This document shows positions 1-6,343 of a DNA stretch of 14,720 nucleotides, in pieces. The translations under genes were made by a program, and so were the position numbers. This stretch comes from Alphaproteobacteria bacterium (GTDB taxonomy: Bacteria; Pseudomonadota; Alphaproteobacteria; Sphingomonadales; Emcibacteraceae). The notes under the pieces were generated by a model. That model saw nothing but the letters and a program-made list of their open reading frames with translations, ran no database searches and had not been told where the DNA came from. The DNA is taken from positions 5,834-20,553 of the forward strand of contig NVTJ01000045.1 in assembly GCA_002401545.1 (NCBI GenBank), written 5' to 3'. Positions within the stretch are counted from its first letter, which is position 1; every line of letters starts with the position of its first letter.

Positions 1-1
1 A

Positions 2-439
2 AGCTGGGATAACAATGGTATTTTCTCGACCCCCATATATTATGCGCGCGAAGATATGGCGGAAGATAATATGGAACGTTTCCGCACCGGATTGCTGTCC
101 CTTGACCTGGAGACAGAAAAATTCAACCTGATTGATTTTCAGGGGGAGCCGGAAATTCTGTTCAGTTCGGTTTTTCACCCTGATCGTAAAACCGCCTATG
201 CCGCCTATAATACCCTGATCAAGATTGATCTGGAAAACCCCCATACGGTAAAGCGCATTGACCTTGACCATACCTATTACCAGACGGATATTTCCGCCGA
301 TGGCCGTGAAGTTTATGTGGGGGGGACCACTTGCGACATTGCCATATATTCAACGAAAAACCTCTCCCGTCTGGGTGAGGTGGAATTGCCCGGCTGTCCC
401 GATATGGGGGCCACGGTCATCAGAATGATACATAAATAA
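2..439 (+). CDS. Quinohemoprotein amine dehydrogenase beta-subunit-like protein, 3' part only
   Basis: The reading frame is open from the left edge (codons start at position 2), so this is the C-terminal 145 residues of a longer protein. The ATG at 56 is internal, with no ribosome site before it. The visible part has the repeating blades of a beta-propeller: LLSLDLET, then SSVFHPDRKTAYAAYNTLIKIDL, then TDISADGREVYVGGT followed by DIAIYS and a final LGEVELPGCPDMGATVIR strand that would close the ring. This pattern and ending resemble the beta subunit of quinohemoprotein amine dehydrogenase, a periplasmic enzyme that oxidises primary amines to aldehydes and passes electrons to a cytochrome or azurin. 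The aldehyde dehydrogenase gene 12 bp downstream fits that role, as in phenylethylamine-degrading clusters. The alpha and gamma subunits and the radical SAM maturase would be expected upstream, outside the window. Another YncE-like propeller protein is the main alternative. Confidence 0.65.
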   Translation, partial: SWDNNGIFSTPIYYAREDMAEDNMERFRTGLLSLDLETEKFNLIDFQGEPEILFSSVFHPDRKTAYAAYNTLIKIDLENPHTVKRIDLDHTYYQTDISADGREVYVGGTTCDIAIYSTKNLSRLGEVELPGCPDMGATVIRMIHK

Positions 440-451
440 CGGAAAAAGATT

Positions 452-1855
452 ATGGAATATAACCTTTACATAAATGGTGCGTCTGTGGCGACCGAAAATC
501 ACATGGACATCTTTAATCCGGCCACGGGCGAGCTGCTGGGCAAATGCCCCGTGGCAACGAAACAACAACTGGATGATGCAGTAGCGGCGGCGACGGATGC
601 CTTTAAAGGCTGGTCGGTGGTCAGTGACGCGGACCGCAAAGCGGCCTGTCACGCTATTGGCAAACTTCTGGAAGAACATGCCGAGGAACTGGCCAGATTA
701 TTGACAGAGGAACAGGGCAAGCCCCTTAACGGTGTTGGTTCGCGGTTTGAGCTTGGCGGCTGTCAGGCCTGGACCCATTTTACCGCTGATCTTGAACTGC
801 CGGTTGAGGTCATACAGGATAACGACGAAGGCCATGTGGAGCTTCACCGCAAGCCGCTCGGCGTTGTGGGGTCCATCACCCCGTGGAACTGGCCGCTGAT
901 GATTGCCATCTGGCATGTGATCCCGGCGATCCGTACCGGTAATACGGTGGTGATCAAACCCTCCCCTTTCACCCCGCTCAGCACCCTGCGCATGATCGAA
1001 CTGATCAGCGGCATTCTGCCCAAGGGCGTGCTTAACGTGGTCAGCGGCCGGGACGAACTGGGTCAATGGATGAGTGAGCATGAGCATATTCAGAAAATCG
1101 TCTTCACCGGATCATGTGCCACGGGCGGCAAGATCATGGCCTCGGCCGCCCCGACCCTGAAACGCCTGACCCTTGAGCTTGGTGGTAATGACGCCGGGAT
1201 TGTGTTGCCCGATGTGGATGCCAAAGCCATCGCCGAAGGCCTGTTCTGGGGTGCGTTCATTAACGGCGGTCAGACCTGCGCCGCTTTGAAACGGCTCTAT
1301 GTGCACGAAGACGTTTATGAGGATGTCTGCGACGCCTTAACAGAATTTGCCAGAAACATGCCCGTGGGCAATGGCCTTGACGAAAATATGGTTTTGGGCC
1401 CCATACAGAATGAAATGCAGTATAATAAGGTCAAAGGTCTGGTGGAGGCCGCCGTGGCGGGCGGTGCGCGGGTACTTCTGGGGGCCAATCCACAAGAAGG
1501 GCCGGGCTATTTTTATCCGACCACATTGCTGGCCGATGTGTCTGACGGGACGCGGATTGTGGATGAGGAACAGTTTGGCCCCGCCCTGCCGATTATCAAA
1601 TATAGCGATATTGATGATGCTATTGCGCGGGCCAATGCGTCCGACAATGGTCTGGGCGGGTCAATCTGGTCCAATGACATGGACAAGGCCAAGGTTTTGG
1701 CGTCCCGCCTTGAATGTGGCAGTGTCTGGATTAACAAGCATGGCATGATTCAGCCTAACGTTCCTTTTGGCGGCGTTAAAGGCTCCGGCATCGGCGTTGA
1801 ATTTGGCGTTGAGGGCCTCAAGGAATACACCACTATTCAGGCGGTATTTTCTTAA
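452..1855 (+). CDS. NAD(P)-dependent aldehyde dehydrogenase
   Basis: A complete 467-residue member of the aldehyde dehydrogenase superfamily, normal in length. It oxidises an aldehyde to its carboxylic acid with NAD(P)+ in the cytoplasm. Visible catalytic residues are Asn146 in TPWNWP, Lys169 in VVIKPSP, the FTGS nucleotide-binding turn at 218-221, Glu242 in LELGGND and the nucleophile Cys276 in GGQTCAALKR. A second conserved block, EEQFGPALPI, lies near residue 375. A GGAAAAAG stretch at 441-448 is the likely ribosome site for the ATG at 452. The gene sits 12 bp after the amine dehydrogenase-like gene, so it probably consumes the aldehyde that enzyme releases; this is inferred from context, and the exact substrate cannot be read from the sequence. 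It ends only 3 bp from the convergent LysR gene. Confidence 0.93.
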   Translation: MEYNLYINGASVATENHMDIFNPATGELLGKCPVATKQQLDDAVAAATDAFKGWSVVSDADRKAACHAIGKLLEEHAEELARLLTEEQGKPLNGVGSRFELGGCQAWTHFTADLELPVEVIQDNDEGHVELHRKPLGVVGSITPWNWPLMIAIWHVIPAIRTGNTVVIKPSPFTPLSTLRMIELISGILPKGVLNVVSGRDELGQWMSEHEHIQKIVFTGSCATGGKIMASAAPTLKRLTLELGGNDAGIVLPDVDAKAIAEGLFWGAFINGGQTCAALKRLYVHEDVYEDVCDALTEFARNMPVGNGLDENMVLGPIQNEMQYNKVKGLVEAAVAGGARVLLGANPQEGPGYFYPTTLLADVSDGTRIVDEEQFGPALPIIKYSDIDDAIARANASDNGLGGSIWSNDMDKAKVLASRLECGSVWINKHGMIQPNVPFGGVKGSGIGVEFGVEGLKEYTTIQAVFS

Positions 1856-1858
1856 ATT

Positions 1859-2752
1859 TTATTCTTCAAAAATCCGCACTTCTTCTTTTAACCAGTTGGT
1901 GAAGGCGCGGATTTTTGATTTATCGCTGGTGGTATCTATATTGACCATATAATAGCCCATGCCCGTGGGCAGGCTGATGTCAAAGGGCTTTACCAGCTCG
2001 CCGCGTTGAAGGGATTCTGACACCAGCGGCATGCGCCCAAGGGCAATGCCGTGGCCAAGTGCTGCCGCCTGCAGGGTCAGGTGGGACTGGAAAAAACCCG
2101 GCCCCCGGCTGTAATCAATGCCCTTGACACCCGCGTCATCCAGCCATTCTTTCCAGCCAATATCCTTATGATCATGAAGCAGCACATGCTGGCTCAGATC
2201 ATCCAGGCTATTCAGGGGAATATCACCCTTCAGCAGGGCCGGACTACAGACGGGAAAAATTTCTTCGCTCATAAATTTCTGACTATCCACATGGGGCCAT
2301 TTGCCGTCGCCGTAGCGCAGGTCAAGGTCCACATCACCCGCTTTTAAAAAATCAAATTCCTTGCTGGTCACCAGAATTCGTATGTCGATGTTGGGATATT
2401 CGGCATAAAAGCCTGCCAGTCGCGGCATGAGCCATCCGGCGGCAAAACTGCCGAGCATGGAGACTTTCAATATCTGAACCTCATTGTTGAGAATAAGATT
2501 GGTGGCATCGGCAATCATGTCAAAGGCATTGGTCATGGGCTGGACCATGGCCTGCCCCTCTTTGGTGAGCAACAGCCCTTTATTGTGGCGGCGAAACAGC
2601 ATCACTCCCATCCGGGTTTCCAGGGCTTTGATCTGGTGACTGACCGCCGCCTGTGTTACATTAAGTTCTTTGGCGGCGCGGGTGATGCTCAAATGACGGG
2701 CAACCGCCTCAAAAGCACGAATGGAATTTAAATTTGGCAGATTGCGTCCCAT
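1859..2752 (-). CDS. LysR-family transcriptional regulator, GcvA-like
   Basis: A complete 297-residue LysR-type regulator. Residues 6-60 form the winged helix-turn-helix (LNSIRAFEAVARHLSITRAA then VTQAAVSHQIKALE), with the GcvA/AmpR-type opening that confirms the start codon at 2752. The rest is the periplasmic-binding-protein-like effector domain, about residues 90-290. Proteins of this type bind a small-molecule inducer and activate a divergent operon while repressing themselves. The gene is transcribed away from the thiolase gene across a 247-bp AT-rich spacer, so the simplest reading is that it controls the eight-gene operon starting at 3000, with an intermediate of that pathway as inducer. 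Upstream of its start only a weak AGAGAGA at about 14 bp could serve as a ribosome site. The adjacent amine/aldehyde operon is convergent and less likely to be its target. Confidence 0.93.
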   Translation of the reverse strand: MGRNLPNLNSIRAFEAVARHLSITRAAKELNVTQAAVSHQIKALETRMGVMLFRRHNKGLLLTKEGQAMVQPMTNAFDMIADATNLILNNEVQILKVSMLGSFAAGWLMPRLAGFYAEYPNIDIRILVTSKEFDFLKAGDVDLDLRYGDGKWPHVDSQKFMSEEIFPVCSPALLKGDIPLNSLDDLSQHVLLHDHKDIGWKEWLDDAGVKGIDYSRGPGFFQSHLTLQAAALGHGIALGRMPLVSESLQRGELVKPFDISLPTGMGYYMVNIDTTSDKSKIRAFTNWLKEEVRIFEE

Positions 2753-2833
2753 AATATTTTCTGTGATTCTCTCTGATCAGTGTTAGAAATACTTATGTCA
2801 ACTACCATATAAATAGAATAAAGTAACGAAAAT

Positions 2834-2913
2834 AAAGTCAAATATAAGCCATATATAGCATTAAACTATTGTTTTGTATAATTTTTTATTGTCATTAGTT
2901 TTTCTAAAGTCAA
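2834..2913. repeat. Two direct copies of AAAGTCAA in the divergent spacer
   Basis: The octamer AAAGTCAA occurs at 2834-2841 and again at 2906-2913, 72 bp apart start to start, or close to seven helical turns. The core GTCAA occurs a third time at 2797-2801. In AT-rich DNA this could be chance. The same-face spacing is compatible with operator half-sites, and the complement TTGACTTT also resembles a -35 box. Confidence 0.4.
2877..2882 (+). promoter_or_regulatory. Candidate -10 element of the thiolase-led operon
   Basis: A perfect TATAAT lies here. About 17 bp upstream there is no recognisable -35 hexamer, but the imperfect dyad GCCATATATAGC (2848-2859) overlaps that place. A good -10 with a poor -35 is what an activator-dependent, LysR-controlled promoter would show. 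Transcription would begin near 2889, giving a leader of roughly 110 bases. An alternative weaker pair is TTGTTT (2931-2936) with TATTCT (2955-2960), 18 bp apart. Confidence 0.35.
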
Positions 2914-2926
2914 TCATGAGAAACTA

Positions 2927-2939
2927 TCAATTGTTTTGA
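2927..2939. promoter_or_regulatory. Candidate LysR-type T-N11-A box
   Basis: TCAATTGTTTTGA is an interrupted dyad with TCAA and TTGA arms around a 5-base centre. It fits the T-N11-A pattern typical of LysR-family operators exactly. It lies 61 bp upstream of the thiolase start, next to the divergent LysR gene. Such motifs are common by chance in AT-rich DNA. Confidence 0.3.
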
Positions 2940-2987
2940 AGGTAGCATTCGCTTTATTCTTGGCGATAAAATTAATTAATTCTTCAT

Positions 2988-2992
2988 AGGAG
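2988..2992 (+). promoter_or_regulatory. Ribosome binding site of the thiolase gene
   Basis: AGGAG stands 7 bases before the ATG at 3000 and fixes that start as the first gene of the operon. Confidence 0.8.
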
Positions 2993-2999
2993 TTTATCC

Positions 3000-4208
3000 A
3001 TGTCTTATCTCGCAGAGATCCCCTACGGTGCTTATTGGTCCACGCCTTTTTGCCGCTGGCAGGGCAGTTTCGCAAATCTTCACAGCATTAAATTCGCCGC
3101 CCATGTGGTGAAAGCTGAAATGACCAGGCGGGATATGGACGGTTCCTTGCTTGATTATGGTGTGCTGGGCACATCGGTGCCGCAACATCATGTCTTTTAT
3201 GGCCTGCCGTGGCTGACGGGTATGGCGGGACTGGATCATGTGGGCGGGCCGACCATTGGGCAGGCCTGTGCCACCAGTGTCCGCTGTATCCTGAACGGGG
3301 CGCAGGAAATTGAAACCGGACAGGCAACGGCGTCCCTGATTGTCGCTGCCGACCGGGTATCCAACGGGCCACAGGTTTATTATCCCAATCCTGCGGGGCC
3401 GGGGGGCACCGGCAAGACCGAAAACTGGACCATGGATAATTTTGGATTTGATCCGTTGGGCGGTCATTCCATGCTGGCCACCGCTGAAAATGTCGCTAGA
3501 GATTATAATATCACCACCGGACAGCAGCATGAGGTCGTGCTGAGACGGCAGGAACAATATGAGCAAGCCCTGGCTGATGATCATGCTTTCCAGAAACGTT
3601 TCATGACCTTGCCGTTTGACGTGCCGCGTCCCAATTTCAAGAAAACCGCCAATCAGCTCACCGGTGATGAGGGCTTGGTGACCTCAACCGCAGAGGGGCT
3701 GGCCGGGCTGCGGACTGTGGTCAAAGACGGCTCTATTACTTTTGGCGGACAGACCCATCCGGCGGATGGCAATGCCGCTTTGATTGTGGCGACTCCCGAC
3801 AAGGCGAAAGAACTGAGTACTGACAACAGTATTCAGGTTAAAATTCTCGGCATTGGGCAGGCGCGGGTGGAACTGGCCTATATGCCCAAGGCCACGGTTC
3901 CGGCGGCGCGGATGGCGTTGGCTCAGGCGGGTTTTGCCATCGAGCAGATGGACGCCGTGAAAACCCATAATCCTTTTGCGGTCAATGACCTGTTCTTTGC
4001 CGAACAGTTTGGCCTTGATGTCATGGAAATGAATAATTACGGCTGCTCGCTGATCTGGGGTCATCCCCAGGGGCCAATGGGGCTGCGCGGGGTTATCGAA
4101 TTGATTGAGGAACTGGTTGTGAAGGGCGGCGGATACGGCGTGTTCAGCGGTTGTGCCGCAGGTGATACCGCCATGGCAATTGTCATTCAGGTTACTGACC
4201 GAAAATAA
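3000..4208 (+). CDS. Thiolase-fold acyltransferase, SCP2-thiolase type
   Basis: A complete 402-residue thiolase-superfamily protein, normal in length. It would catalyse CoA-dependent cleavage of a 3-oxoacyl-CoA, or the reverse condensation, in the cytoplasm. Cys90 in GQACATS is the acyl-accepting nucleophile, His355 in WGHPQGPMG the activating histidine, and Cys385 in SGCAAGDTA the second catalytic cysteine. At the place of the usual NEAF block it reads HNPF (323-326), close to the HDCF of SCP2-type thiolases. I therefore assign it to that branch rather than to biosynthetic acetyl-CoA acetyltransferases. Many SCP2-type thiolases work with a small DUF35/OB-fold partner; none is encoded here. 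It is the first gene of the operon and is followed 14 bp later by the hydantoinase A-like gene, so it probably acts on an intermediate of the same pathway. The substrate is unknown. Confidence 0.85.
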   Translation: MSYLAEIPYGAYWSTPFCRWQGSFANLHSIKFAAHVVKAEMTRRDMDGSLLDYGVLGTSVPQHHVFYGLPWLTGMAGLDHVGGPTIGQACATSVRCILNGAQEIETGQATASLIVAADRVSNGPQVYYPNPAGPGGTGKTENWTMDNFGFDPLGGHSMLATAENVARDYNITTGQQHEVVLRRQEQYEQALADDHAFQKRFMTLPFDVPRPNFKKTANQLTGDEGLVTSTAEGLAGLRTVVKDGSITFGGQTHPADGNAALIVATPDKAKELSTDNSIQVKILGIGQARVELAYMPKATVPAARMALAQAGFAIEQMDAVKTHNPFAVNDLFFAEQFGLDVMEMNNYGCSLIWGHPQGPMGLRGVIELIEELVVKGGGYGVFSGCAAGDTAMAIVIQVTDRK

Positions 4209-4222
4209 AATAGGAAGTAAAA

Positions 4223-6343
4223 ATGAGTTTGAAAATTGGCATTGATGTGGGCGGCACATTCACCGACTTTTTCGTGGATCAGGAAGGGTGCGACACCCGC
4301 ATTCACAAGACATTGTCAACCCCGTCCGACCCGTCCATTGCGGTGATGCAGGGCCTGACGGATATTGCCGAAAGCATGGACCCGCCCATGACGTTGAAGG
4401 AACTGGCGGCGGCCATTGATACCATCGTTCACGGCACCACGGTGACCACCAATGCCACCCTGACCAGCTCTGGTGCCAAGACCGGATTGATCACCACCGA
4501 GGGTCTGCGCGATGCTTTGGAGATGCGGCGCGGTATTCGGGAAGAACAATATAATAACCGCTGCACCAATGTGGTGCCCTTGGTGCCGCGCTACCTGCGC
4601 CGTGGCGTGGGCGGCAGACTTGACCGTAACGGCAAGGAAATCAGCCCCTTAAATCTGAATGACGTCAGAACGGCAATTGAACTGTTCAAAAAAGAAGACG
4701 TGAAGGCGGTTGCCATCTGCTTCATGAACAGCTTTGCGGACGGCGGGCAGGAACAACAGGCGGCGGAACTGGTGCGGGATTTGATGCCGGACGCCTACCT
4801 CACCGTATCGTCAGAGCTATTGCCCTCCATCCGCTTTTATGAGCGGGTCAGCACCACGGTGCTTAACAGCTATATCGGCCCTATATTGAACCATTATGTC
4901 AATCAGCTCCTCACCCGCCTGAAAGACATTGATATCAGGGGTATCCTCTTGATCATGCAATCCAATGGCGGGGTGATGACACCGGAAACCGCCAAGGAAA
5001 AAGCCGCCCTGACCCTGTTGTCCGGTCCGGCGGCGGGTCCGGGGGCGGGCCTGCAATATGTCAAGGCCCATGATCAGGATAATTGTATTGTGGTCGATAT
5101 GGGCGGCACAAGTTTTGAAGCGGCGCTGGTGGTCGGCAGCCCGGTGGTGGTTAACGAAGGCGAAATTGACCGCCGCCGTCTGGCCCTGCCCATGCTCGGC
5201 ATTCATACCATCGGTGCTGGCGGCGGTTCCGTGGGCTGGCTTGATGAAGGCGGGCTTTTGCGTATGGGGCCGGAAAGCGCCGGGGCGGACCCCGGTCCGG
5301 CCTGTTATAGAAAAGGCGGTAAAAAACCTGCCTGTACCGATGCTAATCTGGTGCTGGGTTATCTTGACCCGGACTTTTTTGCCGGGGGCACCATGAAGCT
5401 TGATGTGCAGGCGGCACGGGATGCCATCGAAGAACATGTGGCCATTCCCATGAATCTCAGCATTGAGGATGCGGCGGCGGGCATGTACCGCATTGCCTGT
5501 ATGAATATGGCTCAGGGCATCCGGGAAATTACCATCAAGCGCGGTTTTGACCCCCGCGAGTTCCCGCTGGTGGTGGCGGGCGGTGCGGGACCAACCCATA
5601 GCTGCCTGATCTGTGAGGAATTGCAGATTCCGTTTCAGATTATTCCCCGCGAATCCTCAATCCTCTGTGCGGCGGGCATGTTGATGTCTGACCTGCGCCA
5701 TGATTTCGTCCGTACCTTCGTCAGCCGGTTCGACAGCATGGACTGGACATCGCTCAATGACATCATTTCCAGTATGGTGGCCGAGGGCAATGCGCTGCTG
5801 GGCGAAGAAAAAATCCCGGAAGAATGTCGCAGTACCATCATCAAACTTGATTGCCGTTACCTGCGCCAGTATCATGAAGTTTCGGTGGAAGTTTCCCCGG
5901 AGGATCTTGATAATAATGACGGGGCCGTCATTACGTCGGCCTTCCATACCGAGCATAACCGCCTGTTTGGTTATTCTCTGGAAGATGATGCGGATGCGCC
6001 GGTAGAGGTGATCAATGTTCGGGTGCAGTCTGTGGGCGAGGTGGCAAAACCCAGCTTCCGCACTGAGGCGAAATCCGGTGCCGATTGCACTCCTGCCATA
6101 AAGGGCGAACGGCGGGTTTATATCCCTGAAGACAAGGAATTCCGCATGGTGAGCGTTTATGACGGTCATAAAATGGTTCACGGCAATCATGTGGATGGTC
6201 CGGCCATGATTGAGCAGGTGACAACGGCCATTTTTGTCGGGGCTGCATTTAACTGTGTGGTGGATGAATATGGCTCTTTCGCCCTGTACCGCAAAGACCG
6301 GACTGATCTGGTGGCAAGTCTGTTGGAAGGAGAAAAAGCATGA
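4223..6343 (+). CDS. Hydantoinase A / oxoprolinase-family ATPase subunit (HyuA-like)
   Basis: A complete 706-residue HyuA-type protein of normal length. The family includes N-methylhydantoinase A, 5-oxoprolinase and one subunit of acetone and acetophenone carboxylases. All use ATP to activate a carbonyl for lactam opening or carboxylation, together with a HyuB partner. The N-terminal ATPase domain opens with GIDVGGTFTDF (6-16), followed by HGTTVTTNA (70-78) and ELLPSIRFYERVSTTVLN (198-215). The second half of the nucleotide site is SNGGVMTP (247-254), LLSGPAAG (265-272) and DMGGTSFEA (292-300), then GAGGGSVGW and GADPGPACY. The last block normally reads GGTSTD, so TSFE is a divergence. AGGAA at 4212-4216 precedes the start. 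The stop codon overlaps the HyuB-like start by 4 bp, so translation is probably coupled. Whether the pair hydrolyses or carboxylates is not decided by the sequence. Confidence 0.9.
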   Translation: MSLKIGIDVGGTFTDFFVDQEGCDTRIHKTLSTPSDPSIAVMQGLTDIAESMDPPMTLKELAAAIDTIVHGTTVTTNATLTSSGAKTGLITTEGLRDALEMRRGIREEQYNNRCTNVVPLVPRYLRRGVGGRLDRNGKEISPLNLNDVRTAIELFKKEDVKAVAICFMNSFADGGQEQQAAELVRDLMPDAYLTVSSELLPSIRFYERVSTTVLNSYIGPILNHYVNQLLTRLKDIDIRGILLIMQSNGGVMTPETAKEKAALTLLSGPAAGPGAGLQYVKAHDQDNCIVVDMGGTSFEAALVVGSPVVVNEGEIDRRRLALPMLGIHTIGAGGGSVGWLDEGGLLRMGPESAGADPGPACYRKGGKKPACTDANLVLGYLDPDFFAGGTMKLDVQAARDAIEEHVAIPMNLSIEDAAAGMYRIACMNMAQGIREITIKRGFDPREFPLVVAGGAGPTHSCLICEELQIPFQIIPRESSILCAAGMLMSDLRHDFVRTFVSRFDSMDWTSLNDIISSMVAEGNALLGEEKIPEECRSTIIKLDCRYLRQYHEVSVEVSPEDLDNNDGAVITSAFHTEHNRLFGYSLEDDADAPVEVINVRVQSVGEVAKPSFRTEAKSGADCTPAIKGERRVYIPEDKEFRMVSVYDGHKMVHGNHVDGPAMIEQVTTAIFVGAAFNCVVDEYGSFALYRKDRTDLVASLLEGEKA

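Larger units (their letters stand above)
2753..2999. promoter_or_regulatory. Divergent AT-rich intergenic regulatory region
   Basis: This 247-bp spacer between the divergent LysR and thiolase genes is far more AT-rich than its coding neighbours and holds no convincing ORF. Candidate elements for the forward operon are listed separately. Toward the LysR gene, the complement strand carries TTGACT (2836-2841) with TTCTAT (2813-2818) 17 bp further, and a TTGACA (2796-2801) with no good -10 partner. Also present are a perfect 8-bp palindrome CTGATCAG (2773-2780) and an imperfect dyad GCCATATATAGC (2848-2859). No terminator-like GC-rich hairpin or riboswitch-like structure is visible. Confidence 0.7.

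Noticed and set aside
56..439. Reading the first gene as a complete 127-residue protein starting at 56
   Set aside because: The frame is open to the left edge and the upstream codons continue the same beta-propeller pattern; no ribosome site precedes the ATG.
1845..1870. Bidirectional terminator between the aldehyde dehydrogenase and LysR genes
   Set aside because: Only 3 bp separate the stop codons. The sequence is T- and A-rich but has no GC-rich hairpin, so I cannot support a terminator.
4817..5599. Long open frame of 260 codons on the minus strand
   Set aside because: It lies wholly opposite the well-conserved HyuA-like gene, its translation is rich in His, Arg and Gly like antisense frames of GC-biased genes, and it matches no family I recognise.
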